Assembly (NCBI GenBank): GCA_016764015.1
Contig: JAESSR010000186.1
Coordinates: 1-25,922 of the forward strand
DNA length: 25,922 nt
From: Phycisphaerales bacterium
GTDB taxonomy: Bacteria; Planctomycetota; Phycisphaerae; Phycisphaerales; UBA1924
Direction of reading: 5' to 3'
The position numbers were made by a program, and so were the translations under genes. Positions within the stretch are counted from its first letter, which is position 1; each line of letters opens with the position of its first letter. A model generated the notes under the pieces. That model worked only from the letters and a program-made list of their open reading frames with translations, was not told the origin of the DNA and made no database searches. Shown one piece after another: positions 1-8,096 of this stretch.

Positions 1-2
1 AT

Positions 3-1028
3 GCCGTCGGACTCCGCAAAGCACTCACCACCGCAACCAAACGGAATATCGATCACATCGTCTTCCGCATCGACTCGCCCGGAGGCTACATCTACGACGT
101 GGTAGAAACCCTCGAAGTCCTCAAAGAGTTTGACGACCATCTCCACTACCACGCCCCTGTAATCGGCGACGCGATCTCCGCGGCGAGCGTCTATGTCGCT
201 AGCGCAGACGACATATTCGTTCACTCCAACGCGCGCGTTGGAGGCTCAGTCGCTAATGCCAAAGAAAACACATGGGACGCTGCCGAGGTTGATGAAAAAT
301 TCAACTCGATCTGGGCTATCGAACTCGCTGCTCGAGCAGAATCCAAAGGCTACCCTGGCGATATCTTCCGAGCAATGGTCGTCGAGAACGCACAAGTTTG
401 GATACATGACGACGGCACAGCCTCATCATCACGCAAAAACGAGAAGAGCGAACAAATCGATACCCCCGCCACAATCCTCACCATACGCGCTTCAAAAATG
501 ATCCAAGCCAATATGGCGACCGAGTTCTCCGGGCTAGCCTCAGGGCTCGGCCCGCTGCTCGAAATCGAAAACTGGAGCGAAGCCAAAGGCGTTGGCGAAA
601 AAATAATGCGGACCGCTGCCCGCGATCGTGTCCAAGCAAGCAAGAAAATCAAAGCCGCTCTCATCGTGTACTACGAATCCTTGGTCCTGATGAAAAAGGA
701 AGACCCACGCAACTACACCGATTATTACTGGGGAGAAATCACCGATCGGGACAGTACTATCATCTACAACATCCAGTATACCCCCTCCCAGGATTCGCTC
801 AAGCGCTGGAGAGGCCGCAACGGTAGAGCAATTTACCACGCCGATAGGCTCATCGCCGCCATCACTGAACTCGCTCGATATTCGATGACCGCAGAAAAAA
901 CAGGCGCACTCCACCTCGTCATCCCCTCCGAAATCGACGAAAGAAAATATGAAGAGGTCATCGAAGAACGCGAGTGGTTCCTCTCCAACCGCACGATTCC
1001 ACGCTCACTGCTCACGCGTGAGCCATAA
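3..1028 (+). CDS. ClpP-class (NfeD/SppA-like) serine protease, 5' truncated
   Basis: The reading frame is open from the window edge (first full codon at 3), so the start lies outside. The motif IDSPGG near the left edge, then AISAASVYVASADDIF and ARVGGSVA, match the ClpP/crotonase fold of membrane-bound NfeD- and SppA-type serine proteases: an oxyanion-hole glycine strand, the nucleophile region and a dimer loop. The later stretch from ELAARAESKGYPGDIFRAMV to LTIRASKMIQANMATEFSGLASG resembles the helical part of NfeD N-terminal domains. The serine that would be the nucleophile is shifted by one residue compared with the usual SAG motif, so catalytic competence is uncertain. About 110 C-terminal residues, rich in charged and aromatic residues, match nothing I recognise. 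Family members act at the inner membrane, but no transmembrane segment is visible in the part present. The gene ends 124 bases before uvrB. Confidence 0.75.
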   Translation, partial: AVGLRKALTTATKRNIDHIVFRIDSPGGYIYDVVETLEVLKEFDDHLHYHAPVIGDAISAASVYVASADDIFVHSNARVGGSVANAKENTWDAAEVDEKFNSIWAIELAARAESKGYPGDIFRAMVVENAQVWIHDDGTASSSRKNEKSEQIDTPATILTIRASKMIQANMATEFSGLASGLGPLLEIENWSEAKGVGEKIMRTAARDRVQASKKIKAALIVYYESLVLMKKEDPRNYTDYYWGEITDRDSTIIYNIQYTPSQDSLKRWRGRNGRAIYHADRLIAAITELARYSMTAEKTGALHLVIPSEIDERKYEEVIEEREWFLSNRTIPRSLLTREP

Positions 1029-1152
1029 GCAAAGTAAGAAGACCCCGCACGCCCCTTCTCTATATCTGAATACAAAACAACCTGTTGAGAATTGCTGACA
1101 TCTTTCCCTTGCCTTTTCTGTTCGGGTCTTGAACGGACGCATACAATCCACG

Positions 1153-3426
1153 ATGCCCGCCCCCTCGCACAAACCATTCGAAGTCGTCTCTGAATTCAAA
1201 CCCGCTGGCGATCAGCCCGAAGCGATCGAAGCACTCACCAAGGCCATCAACGCCGGACAACAATCAACCTGCCTCCTCGGCGCGACCGGCACAGGCAAAA
1301 CATTTACGATGGCGAATGTCATCGCACAGACGGGCAAACCCACGCTCATTCTCTCGCACAATAAAACGCTCGCCGCCCAGCTCTTCGAAGAACTCCGCGC
1401 CTTCTTCCCCAACAACTCTGTCAACTACTTCGTCTCCTATTACGACTACTACCAGCCCGAAGCGTACATCCCCGGACGCGATATCTACATCGAAAAAGAC
1501 TCCGCCCGCAACGATGATCTGGATCAGCTTCGACTCGCAGCGACCTCCAATCTCATCCAACGCCGAGACTGCATCGTCGTGGCTTCGGTCTCGTGCATCT
1601 TCGGGCTTGGATCGCCAAGTGCCTATTCCGAGCGGGTGTACACGCTCAATATCGGAATGCCTCTTCCCAGGCGAGAACTCTTTCTGGCGCTCAACGCGAT
1701 GCAATACGAACGCTCCGAGATCGAGTTCAAACGCGGGCAGTACCGATCCCGAGGCGACGCGATCGAAATCTGGCCCGCGTATGAAAAGTTCGCTGTCCGC
1801 ATCGAACTCTTCGGCGACGAGATCGACCGCATCGAGCTTATCAACCCAACGAGCGGCGAGTTGCTCGCCCAAGAAACAAAATACTTCCTCTTCCCGGCCG
1901 TCCACTATGTCATTCCCGAGGACAAGCTCGACGAAATCCTCACCTCCATCCGCACCGAACTCGATGAACGAGTCATGCACCTTCGCCACGAGGGCAAACT
2001 CCTCGAAGCCCAACGCCTGATCGCCCGCACCAAGTACGACCTCGAAATGATCGAAGAGATCGGCTATTGCTCCGGCGTCGAAAACTACTCCCGCTACATG
2101 GACGGGCGCCAACCCGGAGAGCGCCCATTCACATTGATGGATTACTTTGATTATGCGCCGGGAAAGGACTCTTCTGGTGGGATGGGCTTCCAGCCCGTCT
2201 CTTCAATACGCCAAGAAGACGGGCTGGAAGCCCGTTCTACCCAAACCATAGATTCCCGAGACCACCAAGCCGACGCCCAACGCTTTGGCATCTCACGCAC
2301 CAACCTCAAAGACTGGCTCCTGATCATTGACGAATCTCATGTGACGCTCCCCCAAGTCCGCGCCATGTTTAATGGCGACAAGGCCCGCAAGGATGTCCTC
2401 GTAGAACACGGGTTCCGCCTGCCGAGTTGCTTGGACAACCGTCCGTTACGATTCGAAGAGTTCGAGACGATTGTGCCTCAGGTGATGTATGTCAGCGCAA
2501 CGCCAGGCCCATACGAACTCGAAAAAACCCAAGGCGAAGTCGTCGAACAAGTCATCCGCCCCACGGGGCTCCTCGATCCAATCGTAGAAGTCCGCCCGGC
2601 TTCCGGGCAAGTCCCCGACCTGCTCGAACAATGCCGAGATCGCGTGGCTGCTGGCGATCGTGTGCTCGTCACCGCACTCACCAAACGCTTATGCGAAGAC
2701 CTCACCACCTACCTCAACGATCAAGGTTTGCGTGTTCGATACCTTCATTCCGATATCGAAACCCTCGAGCGCCTCGAAATCCTCACCGGTCTGCGAGCCG
2801 GCGAGTTCGATATTCTTGTGGGCGTGAACCTGCTGCGAGAAGGCTTAGACCTCCCCGAAGTCTCACTCGTCACCATCCTCGATGCAGACAAAGAAGGGTT
2901 CCTGCGATCAGCGACGAGCCTCATCCAACAGATGGGGCGAGCGGCGAGAAATGTCGACGCCAAGGTTATCCTCTACGCAGACAAAATCACCAAAGCCATG
3001 GCCACCGCGATGGACGAAACCGAACGCCGACGAGTGAAACAAATGGCACACAATCAAGCCCACGGCATCACCCCCACCACCATTAAAAAAGAAATCCGCT
3101 CGGGCATCAACTCTGCCCTCGAAGCCCGAAAAGCCGCCAAGTTTGCAACCGACGACGAGAACGACCCAAACCTCGACGCACGCGATCTCGTAAAAATCCT
3201 CGAAGCCGACATGATCGAGGCTGCCCAGCAGATGGAGTTCGAAGCTGCGGCGATGCTCCGAGATCAGTTGAGCCATGTCAAAGACCTGATCGCAGCTGAG
3301 GGCGAGATCGACGACGACTACCCGATCCTCATCAAACGCTCCGATCTCGCCAAAGCCATCAAGCCCAAACGCGGACGCTCGGGCTCGGCGGGCACCCGCA
3401 AAGGACGAACAAAGAAGAAACGCTAA
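1153..3426 (+). CDS. uvrB: UvrABC excinuclease subunit B
   Basis: UvrB is the helicase-like damage-verification subunit of nucleotide excision repair. It receives DNA from UvrA and recruits UvrC. Visible landmarks from ATG 1153: FKPAGDQPEAI near the N-terminus, Walker A GATGTGKT (residues 43-50), the beta-hairpin region YYDYYQPEAYIPGRD (about 97-110), DESH Walker B (393-396), FRLPSCLDNRPL, the helicase motif QQMGRAARN, and a C-terminal UVR domain (about 676-715) followed by a basic tail ending TKKKR. The frame also opens at TTG 1129, but the ATG fits the family N-terminus better. At 757 aa it is longer than the usual roughly 670. Much of the excess is an insert of about 45 residues just before DESH, which contains a palindromic repeat (2177-2240). 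The basic tail adds the rest. It is first in a cluster with a small membrane protein and uvrA. Confidence 0.96.
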   Translation: MPAPSHKPFEVVSEFKPAGDQPEAIEALTKAINAGQQSTCLLGATGTGKTFTMANVIAQTGKPTLILSHNKTLAAQLFEELRAFFPNNSVNYFVSYYDYYQPEAYIPGRDIYIEKDSARNDDLDQLRLAATSNLIQRRDCIVVASVSCIFGLGSPSAYSERVYTLNIGMPLPRRELFLALNAMQYERSEIEFKRGQYRSRGDAIEIWPAYEKFAVRIELFGDEIDRIELINPTSGELLAQETKYFLFPAVHYVIPEDKLDEILTSIRTELDERVMHLRHEGKLLEAQRLIARTKYDLEMIEEIGYCSGVENYSRYMDGRQPGERPFTLMDYFDYAPGKDSSGGMGFQPVSSIRQEDGLEARSTQTIDSRDHQADAQRFGISRTNLKDWLLIIDESHVTLPQVRAMFNGDKARKDVLVEHGFRLPSCLDNRPLRFEEFETIVPQVMYVSATPGPYELEKTQGEVVEQVIRPTGLLDPIVEVRPASGQVPDLLEQCRDRVAAGDRVLVTALTKRLCEDLTTYLNDQGLRVRYLHSDIETLERLEILTGLRAGEFDILVGVNLLREGLDLPEVSLVTILDADKEGFLRSATSLIQQMGRAARNVDAKVILYADKITKAMATAMDETERRRVKQMAHNQAHGITPTTIKKEIRSGINSALEARKAAKFATDDENDPNLDARDLVKILEADMIEAAQQMEFEAAAMLRDQLSHVKDLIAAEGEIDDDYPILIKRSDLAKAIKPKRGRSGSAGTRKGRTKKKR
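2177..2240. repeat. In-frame palindromic element inside uvrB
   Basis: A perfect 17-bp inverted repeat has arms at 2184-2200 (GGGCTTCCAGCCCGTCT) and 2217-2233, around a 16-nt loop. With G·U pairs in the sense RNA the stem extends outward to 2177 and 2240. Each arm is itself a mini-hairpin (GGGCT-TCC-AGCCC and GGGCT-GGA-AGCCC). This matches the two-hairpin design of the uvrA and pcrA elements but with a different core sequence. It is translated as part of UvrB (about residues 342-363), inside an insert just ahead of the Walker B motif that typical UvrB proteins lack. Confidence 0.9.
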
Positions 3427-3451
3427 ACGATTCACACACCTACAATCGCCC

Positions 3452-3658
3452 ATGCAAACTGACCAACCTCCAAACTCCAACAACGAATACTCCACCCCCG
3501 CCCAGTTCCGATCCAAACTCGGTTCCTACCTCACTGGCATCGTCATCGGATTCACACTCCTCGGCATGATCTACTTCATGAAGCACCTCGCTACCCAAAG
3601 CCAACAATCACCCAACGCACAACAACCAGTACCAACCGAAATGGAAGCCACGCCTTGA
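3452..3658 (+). CDS. Small single-pass membrane protein between uvrB and uvrA
   Basis: This is a 68-aa protein of unknown function. About 28 polar residues are followed by one predicted transmembrane helix (LTGIVIGFTLLGMIYFMKHL) and a Gln/Pro-rich tail. It starts 25 bases after uvrB, and its TGA stop (3656-3658) overlaps the TTG start of uvrA (3655), a TTGA arrangement that suggests translational coupling. No strong ribosome-binding site is visible. Its position implies cotranscription with both repair genes, but nothing in the sequence ties it to repair. It could be a lineage-specific passenger. Confidence 0.7.
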   Translation: MQTDQPPNSNNEYSTPAQFRSKLGSYLTGIVIGFTLLGMIYFMKHLATQSQQSPNAQQPVPTEMEATP

Positions 3659-5958
3659 GTCCACAGGCTAAAACATCCAAGAAGATCACCAAGAAGAAGG
3701 TTGTGAAGAAGAAGGTTGCCAAGAGCAAGGTTTCCAAGAAAACCAAAGCAACCAAGGCGCACGAGCACAAGGGCATCGACCCAAACAAGTGCATCCGCAT
3801 CCGAGGAGCGAAAGAACACAACCTCAAATCCCTCGACATCGACATCCCGCGTGATCAACTGGTGATCATCACCGGGCTCAGCGGCTCGGGAAAATCATCG
3901 CTCGCCTTCGACACCATCTTCGCTGAGGGTCAACGCAAGTATATGGAATCGCTCTCAGCGTACGCCCGACAGTTCCTCGACCAGCTTAAAAAACCAGACA
4001 TCGAAGAAATCGAAGGCATCCCCCCGACCATCGCGATCGAGCAACGCTCGGCGTCGCACAACCCACGCTCCACTGTCGCGACAACCACAGAAATCTACGA
4101 TTACCTCCGCCTGCTCTACGCCCGTTGCGGCACGCCCCGATCATGGGCACCGACCAAGAAAAAGAAGGACGGCACCGTCACGGGCCGCTCCGGTCGACCT
4201 ATTGAGTCCTCCTCCGCATCCCAGATCGTCGATCATGTGATGGCGTTCGGCGAAGGCACCCGCCTGATGGTCCTCGCCCCAGTCGTCCGTGCAAAAAAAG
4301 GATTCCACAAGGACACCCTCGAAGCCTTCTTCAAGCAAGGCTGGGTGCGGGCACGGGTCAATGGCGAAATCACAGACCTGCGCGACGCGCTCAAAGAAGA
4401 CACCGAGAACCCGCTCGAGCTGCATCGGCACAAGAAGCACTCGATTGATGCGGTCGTTGATCGGATTGTCATTAAGGATGATGCCCGCCAGCGGTTGGTC
4501 GAATCCATCGAGGCGGCGCTGCGATTGGCAGAAGGCTCGGTGATTATCTCGATCCAAACCACCAGCACCCGTGGCACAGGCGTCTCGCCTGTGGTCTTCC
4601 CGAAGAAAGCAGAAAAAACAAAGAACACAGGCGGGACGCCTGTGCCACCAAAGAAGGAAGAAGCGTGGACTGACCACGCATTCAGTGAGCACTTTGCTGA
4701 TCCTGATCATCCTGAGATTTCATTGAGCGAGTTGTCGCCTCGGTTGTTTTCGTTTAACTCGCCGTTCGGTGCGTGCCCGGATTGTCATGGGCTTGGGGTG
4801 ATCCTTGAGTTTAGTGAAGAGCTCGTCGTGCCCAACCGGGATGTGGCGATCTTGAACAATGCGATTCGTCCTTGGAAGAAGAACGGGCCGGGGGGGATGA
4901 TCTATCCACGGATGCTTCGCAAGTTCTGCAGGGCGTTTGAGATTCCGCAGTCGATGCATCTCTCAGCGATGTCCGATGATCTGTTCAACCTGCTCATGCA
5001 CGGCACTGAGTTCGCCAACGATCATCTGACAGGAAAGAAGAAATACACCAAGCAATGGGATGGCGTGTACCCGATGCTGCACAACTGGTTTCACAAGACC
5101 GAATCGAGTTGGGTCAAGGATCATCTCCATCAGTATCAGCAGGAGATCATCTGCCCGCAGTGCAACGGCGATCGGCTCAAGGTCTCGGCGCTGCATGTGA
5201 CGATCGACTCGAAACACAAAGCGGATATGGACAAAGCTGGGTCATCTACCGTGATCGGGCGATCAACCAACGATGGGACCTGTCTCAATATCTCCGAGCT
5301 CGCAAGACTCAACATCACCGATGCAATCGCTTATATAGAAGCGTTAAAGCTCTCCAAGGAGCACGCGCACATCGCAGAAGCCATCCTGCGCGAGATCATC
5401 AGTCGACTCAAGTTCTTGGAATCGGTCGGGCTCGACTACCTCTCGCTCGATCGACGCACCGCGACACTCAGCGGCGGCGAAGCACAGCGGATTCGATTGG
5501 CGACGCAGGTTGGATCTGGGTTGGTCGGGGCGTGCCATGTGCTCGATGAGCCGACGATTGGATTGCATCAACGCGACAACGCGAGGTTGATCACCACGCT
5601 TCGGCATCTGACGGACATCGGGAACACGGTGCTGGTGGTTGAGCATGACGAGGAGACGATCCGGGCTGCGGATTATGTTATTGATATCGGGCCGGGCCCT
5701 GGTGTGCATGGCGGACGGGTCGTGGCGCAGGGGTCGATCGAGGACATTACCAACGCGAAGGATTCGCTCACGGGTGATTACCTTGCAGGGCGGCGCAAGA
5801 TCGAAGTCCCAAATACCCGTCGCAAACTCAACATGAAAAAGCGATGGTCGTCAAAGGCGCCAAGCACAACAACCTCAAGAACATCGATGTCCCCTTCCCA
5901 ATCGGAGGCATGCTGGCCGTCACCGGAGTGTCGGGTTCTGGCAAGAGTACGCTGGTGA
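3655..5958 (+). CDS. uvrA: UvrA, N-terminal part (ends early by frameshift)
   Basis: UvrA is the ABC-type ATPase that recognises damage and loads UvrB. This part holds the first nucleotide-binding domain (Walker [10 protein letters not shown], about residues 74-82; signature [12 protein letters not shown]; Walker [12 protein letters not shown]), the UvrB-binding region and the first zinc-site region. The start is TTG, overlapping the upstream stop. The first 40 residues are a lysine-rich tail ([13 protein letters not shown]) absent from standard UvrA. Residues about 306-332 derive from a palindromic element. The first zinc site is altered: FADPDHPEI replaces the expected ACPxC-type pair, leaving D349/H352 with C374/C377. 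True homology stops near residue 729 (RRKLNMKK). The last roughly 38 codons are out of frame and end at TGA 5956-5958. The rest of UvrA continues in another frame from about 5841. Confidence 0.93.
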   Translation: MSPQAKTSKKITKKKVVKKKVAKSKVSKKTKATKAHEHKGIDPNKCIRIRGAKEHNLKSLDIDIPRDQLVIITGLSGSGKSSLAFDTIFAEGQRKYMESLSAYARQFLDQLKKPDIEEIEGIPPTIAIEQRSASHNPRSTVATTTEIYDYLRLLYARCGTPRSWAPTKKKKDGTVTGRSGRPIESSSASQIVDHVMAFGEGTRLMVLAPVVRAKKGFHKDTLEAFFKQGWVRARVNGEITDLRDALKEDTENPLELHRHKKHSIDAVVDRIVIKDDARQRLVESIEAALRLAEGSVIISIQTTSTRGTGVSPVVFPKKAEKTKNTGGTPVPPKKEEAWTDHAFSEHFADPDHPEISLSELSPRLFSFNSPFGACPDCHGLGVILEFSEELVVPNRDVAILNNAIRPWKKNGPGGMIYPRMLRKFCRAFEIPQSMHLSAMSDDLFNLLMHGTEFANDHLTGKKKYTKQWDGVYPMLHNWFHKTESSWVKDHLHQYQQEIICPQCNGDRLKVSALHVTIDSKHKADMDKAGSSTVIGRSTNDGTCLNISELARLNITDAIAYIEALKLSKEHAHIAEAILREIISRLKFLESVGLDYLSLDRRTATLSGGEAQRIRLATQVGSGLVGACHVLDEPTIGLHQRDNARLITTLRHLTDIGNTVLVVEHDEETIRAADYVIDIGPGPGVHGGRVVAQGSIEDITNAKDSLTGDYLAGRRKIEVPNTRRKLNMKKRWSSKAPSTTTSRTSMSPSQSEACWPSPECRVLARVRW
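4571..4648. repeat. In-frame palindromic element inside uvrA
   Basis: Two 23-bp arms, 4571-4593 and 4626-4648, are inverted copies of each other at 22 of 23 positions, around a 32-nt spacer. The single difference is a G·U pair in RNA. Each arm is itself a hairpin with a perfect 8-bp stem and 3-nt loop: CACAGGCG-TCT-CGCCTGTG and CACAGGCG-GGA-CGCCTGTG. It is translated as RGTGVSPV, a Lys-rich spacer and TGGTPVPP, and falls in the linker before the first zinc site of UvrA. The element in pcrA is almost identical in both arms. Confidence 0.95.
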
Positions 5959-6860
5959 ATCAGATTCTGCTCCGTGCTGCGAAACAGCATGTCATGGGTT
6001 CCAAACCCAAGCCCGGGGCGCACTCACGCATCACCGGATTGCAACACATCGACCGTATCATCGAAGTCGATCAATCCCCCATCGGCAGAACCCCACGCTC
6101 GAACCCCGCGACCTACACCGGCATCTTCGACGACATCCGCAAGGTCTTTACTGCCACCAAGGAATCCAAAATACGAGGCTACAAACCCGGTCGGTTCTCG
6201 TTCAATGTCGCCTCGAACAAAGGCGGCGGGCGGTGCGAAGCGTGCTCCGGGCAAGGCATGAAAAAAATCGAGATGCACTTCCTCCCCGATGTCTTTGTCG
6301 AGTGTGAGGTGTGCAACGCCAAGCGATACAACCGCGAGACGCTCGAAGTAAAGTACCGCGGCAAGAACATCGCGGATGTCTTGGCGATGACGGTCGAGGA
6401 CGCGTGCGGGTTCTTCGAGAACCACCCAAAGATATTGCGGTTTACAACTTGTCTGCGCGATGTCGGGCTCGGCTACATCACGCTTGGGCAACCCTCGACG
6501 ACGCTCTCCGGCGGCGAGGCACAACGCGTGAAGCTCGCGACCGAACTCGGCAAAGGCACCCGACACGACGGCACGCCATCAAGCGAACACACGCTCTACA
6601 TCCTCGATGAGCCCACCACCGGGCTGCACTTCGAGGACATCAACAAGCTCATTACGGTGCTGAATCGGCTCGCCGACGCGGGCAACACGCTGATCGTCAT
6701 CGAGCACAATCTTGATGTGATCAAGTGCGCCGATTGGGTGATTGATCTCGGTCCCGAGGGCGGCGACAACGGCGGGACGGTGCTCGCGAGCGGCACGCCT
6801 GAGGATGTGGCGAAGGTGGAAACGAGTTATACCGGGCAGTATCTCAAAGAGATGCTGTGA
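5844..6860 (+). CDS. uvrA: UvrA, C-terminal part (second ATPase domain)
   Basis: This is the remainder of UvrA in the -1 frame relative to the upstream part. It carries the second Walker A ([13 protein letters not shown]), the hallmark [17 protein letters not shown], an intact second zinc site ([11 protein letters not shown] and [10 protein letters not shown]), signature [16 protein letters not shown], Walker [17 protein letters not shown] and [21 protein letters not shown]. The ATG at 5844 could act as a start but has no convincing ribosome-binding site. Standard UvrA is one polypeptide, and adding one A to the A5 tract at 5836-5840 restores a continuous frame ([18 protein letters not shown]). 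So this is one gene, 3655-6860, interrupted by a one-base deletion, a sequencing error or a slippage site. The stop is followed at once by a large palindromic element. Confidence 0.93.
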   Translation: MVVKGAKHNNLKNIDVPFPIGGMLAVTGVSGSGKSTLVNQILLRAAKQHVMGSKPKPGAHSRITGLQHIDRIIEVDQSPIGRTPRSNPATYTGIFDDIRKVFTATKESKIRGYKPGRFSFNVASNKGGGRCEACSGQGMKKIEMHFLPDVFVECEVCNAKRYNRETLEVKYRGKNIADVLAMTVEDACGFFENHPKILRFTTCLRDVGLGYITLGQPSTTLSGGEAQRVKLATELGKGTRHDGTPSSEHTLYILDEPTTGLHFEDINKLITVLNRLADAGNTLIVIEHNLDVIKCADWVIDLGPEGGDNGGTVLASGTPEDVAKVETSYTGQYLKEML

Positions 6861-6991
6861 CGGTGCCGTGGTTAATAAACCCGAAGGGTTTTTAACTACG
6901 AACGGGAGTCGTGTTTTTTGATGGTATTGGAAGATTGAACACGAAGGAGCGTAGTTAAAAATCTCTCCGAGATTTGTTAACCACGGCACCG
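6861..6991. repeat. 131-bp fold-back (palindromic) element after uvrA
   Basis: It begins at the base after the uvrA stop codon. The outer arms are a perfect 15-bp inverted repeat (6861-6875 / 6977-6991, CGGTGCCGTGGTTAA). Inner arms are a perfect 12-bp repeat (6889-6900 / 6950-6961), and a 7-bp core stem is TCGTGTT/AACACGA (6909-6915 / 6938-6944). Each arm can also form a mini-hairpin with a 3-nt loop: AAACCC-GAA-GGGTTT (6877-6891) and AAATCTC-TCC-GAGATTT (6959-6975). This repeats, on a larger scale, the design of the intragenic elements. No open reading frame of note lies inside. Confidence 0.9.
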
Positions 6992-7007
6992 TTGAGAAGA
7001 ACGAAAT

Positions 7008-7061
7008 GAACAAGGAAGGCCCACGCCTTGAGTCATGTCGTGCGCCTTCCTTGTTCTTTTT
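7008..7061 (+). terminator. Intrinsic terminator downstream of uvrA
   Basis: A perfect 13-bp stem, GAACAAGGAAGGC (7008-7020) with its complement at 7044-7056, closes a 23-nt loop and is followed by TTTTT (7057-7061). The orientation suits transcripts from the uvrB-uvrA cluster. It lies just before the end of the convergent lipoprotein gene. Confidence 0.85.
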
Positions 7062-7084
7062 GCGTGTGCGGTTCGACGGCGTGT

Positions 7085-7777
7085 TCAGTCCGTGTGCAGT
7101 TGTGCGATCATCTTTGAGCCATACCAGCCATAGAAAGACCACTCGGTGAGGTCTTCGGCTTTGAATCCTTCTTTCGCGTCGTCAACGGTCTTGAACCCGA
7201 GGAAGAGCAAGCGTTGCGCATCGCCATCTCCCACTATCGGTGTCATCACTGCATCAATGTATACCGCTTGAGTTCGTTTGAACTCGGCATCTTTGGGTGC
7301 GATCGCGAGCACATACGCTCTGCCTTCCCATGCATCGGGGATGTCAGGGTCTGCCAATCGCTCGGCTTCTTCATCCTTCTTGAGCCGTGTCAACTCGAGC
7401 AATGGATCGGCGGACTCAAACAAGTACATCTCAGGCTTGAACACCTTTGCTTGGACAGCCGGATCGGTCTCGAAGAGTTCCATCCCCGCTTTGGCATCAG
7501 ATACATCGAAGACGAATATCCCACTATAGAGCGGCCCGATCTTGGGCTCAAAGAGTGGCCCAGCGATCAACAGCTTGCCCTGCTCCTCCAAAGCATTGAT
7601 ATTGCTCCGATGCCCCTTGATCGCAGCCTGCAGGTCTTCCTGTGAGAGCAGCTCAGGCTGATCTTGAATCAGATACGCAAACACATACACCCGCGATGAG
7701 AGCATATCTGTAGGAATCATGCGACAACCAGTAATCAGAGGAATGAGAGCCAAGACGAATAGAGTGGATAGTCTCAT
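7085..7777 (-). CDS. Lipoprotein with YCII-like domain
   Basis: The ATG at 7777 gives MRLSTLFVLALIPLITGC, a lipoprotein signal peptide with the lipobox cysteine at residue 18. An in-frame ATG at 7795 is possible but would put extra residues before the signal. The segment from VYVFAYLIQDQPELLSQ to IAGPLFEP, then GIFVFDVSDAKAGMELFETDPAVQA and VFKPEMYLF, resembles the YciI-like alpha/beta domain (ferredoxin-like fold, related to dimeric barrel proteins). The second half (RAYVLAIAPKDAEF to GFKTVDDAKEGF) may be a diverged second copy. Its role is unknown; it would sit on the periplasmic side of a membrane. It converges with uvrA and appears to be a single-gene unit. Confidence 0.75.
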   Translation of the reverse strand: MRLSTLFVLALIPLITGCRMIPTDMLSSRVYVFAYLIQDQPELLSQEDLQAAIKGHRSNINALEEQGKLLIAGPLFEPKIGPLYSGIFVFDVSDAKAGMELFETDPAVQAKVFKPEMYLFESADPLLELTRLKKDEEAERLADPDIPDAWEGRAYVLAIAPKDAEFKRTQAVYIDAVMTPIVGDGDAQRLLFLGFKTVDDAKEGFKAEDLTEWSFYGWYGSKMIAQLHTD

Positions 7778-7934
7778 GCCCGAAGTGTACCACATCTACC
7801 ATTTTCAGGATTCAACATCCGTCTGTGGGACCATTTATGCACATTATTGAGATACCCAATTCGCCCATCTTTCCACCCCCTTGTTTGGGGAGGGTGCAAT
7901 TCCTAAAAAAACCATTGATTTCGTCCAATTCCCT

Positions 7935-7962
7935 TTGACTCCCCCCTTATTATCGGTACAGT
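7935..7962 (+). promoter_or_regulatory. Probable sigma-70-type promoter of the first secreted paralogue
   Basis: TTGACT (7935-7940) and TACAGT (7957-7962) are separated by 16 bp. The spacer begins with CCCCCCTTATT, which recurs at the same position in the promoter of the second paralogue (9007-9034). It lies 135 bases before the start codon. The rest of the gap 7778-8096 holds nothing else I can support except a leader hairpin at 8063-8078 (CCAGC-TGCAGT-GCTGG). Confidence 0.5.
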
Positions 7963-8062
7963 AGACATAAGTTATCCTGCCACAATCGCTCAGAGCGGAT
8001 GAGTTTTCGTAGGATACGAGGGAAATTAAGCTCACTGATCTCGTTGATTTTGGGGCACATAG

Positions 8063-8078
8063 CCAGCTGCAGTGCTGG
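8063..8078 (+). other. Leader hairpin conserved between paralogues
   Basis: CCAGC-TGCAGT-GCTGG forms a 5-bp stem in the untranslated leader, 18 bases before the start codon. The second paralogue has the same structure at 9165-9180 with one compensated G·U change. The block GCTGCAGTGCTGG and the following AGAAGTA-GGAGA-GACATG are shared. It may influence translation, or simply be retained from the duplication. Confidence 0.45.
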
Positions 8079-8096
8079 CAGAAGTATGGAGATGAC

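Noticed and set aside
1264..2112. Long open frame on the minus strand opposite uvrB (282 codons)
   Set aside because: It is the antisense shadow of a well-supported uvrB, is rich in the repetitive V/D/E pattern typical of the reverse of GC-rich codons, and has no ribosome-binding site.
4571..4648. Repeat pair considered as a mini CRISPR array
   Set aside because: The two repeats are inverted rather than direct, there are only two, and they are translated within uvrA.
4141..4710. Minus-strand open frame of 189 codons opposite uvrA, containing [12 protein letters not shown] peptides
   Set aside because: It is a shadow frame. The peptide is the reverse translation of the palindromic element, and uvrA homology on the plus strand is continuous here.
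7874..7896. GC-rich hairpin CACCC...GGGTG upstream of the first secreted paralogue
   Set aside because: The stem is short and imperfect with no T tract on either side, and no counterpart exists upstream of the second paralogue, so I do not call it a terminator or regulator.
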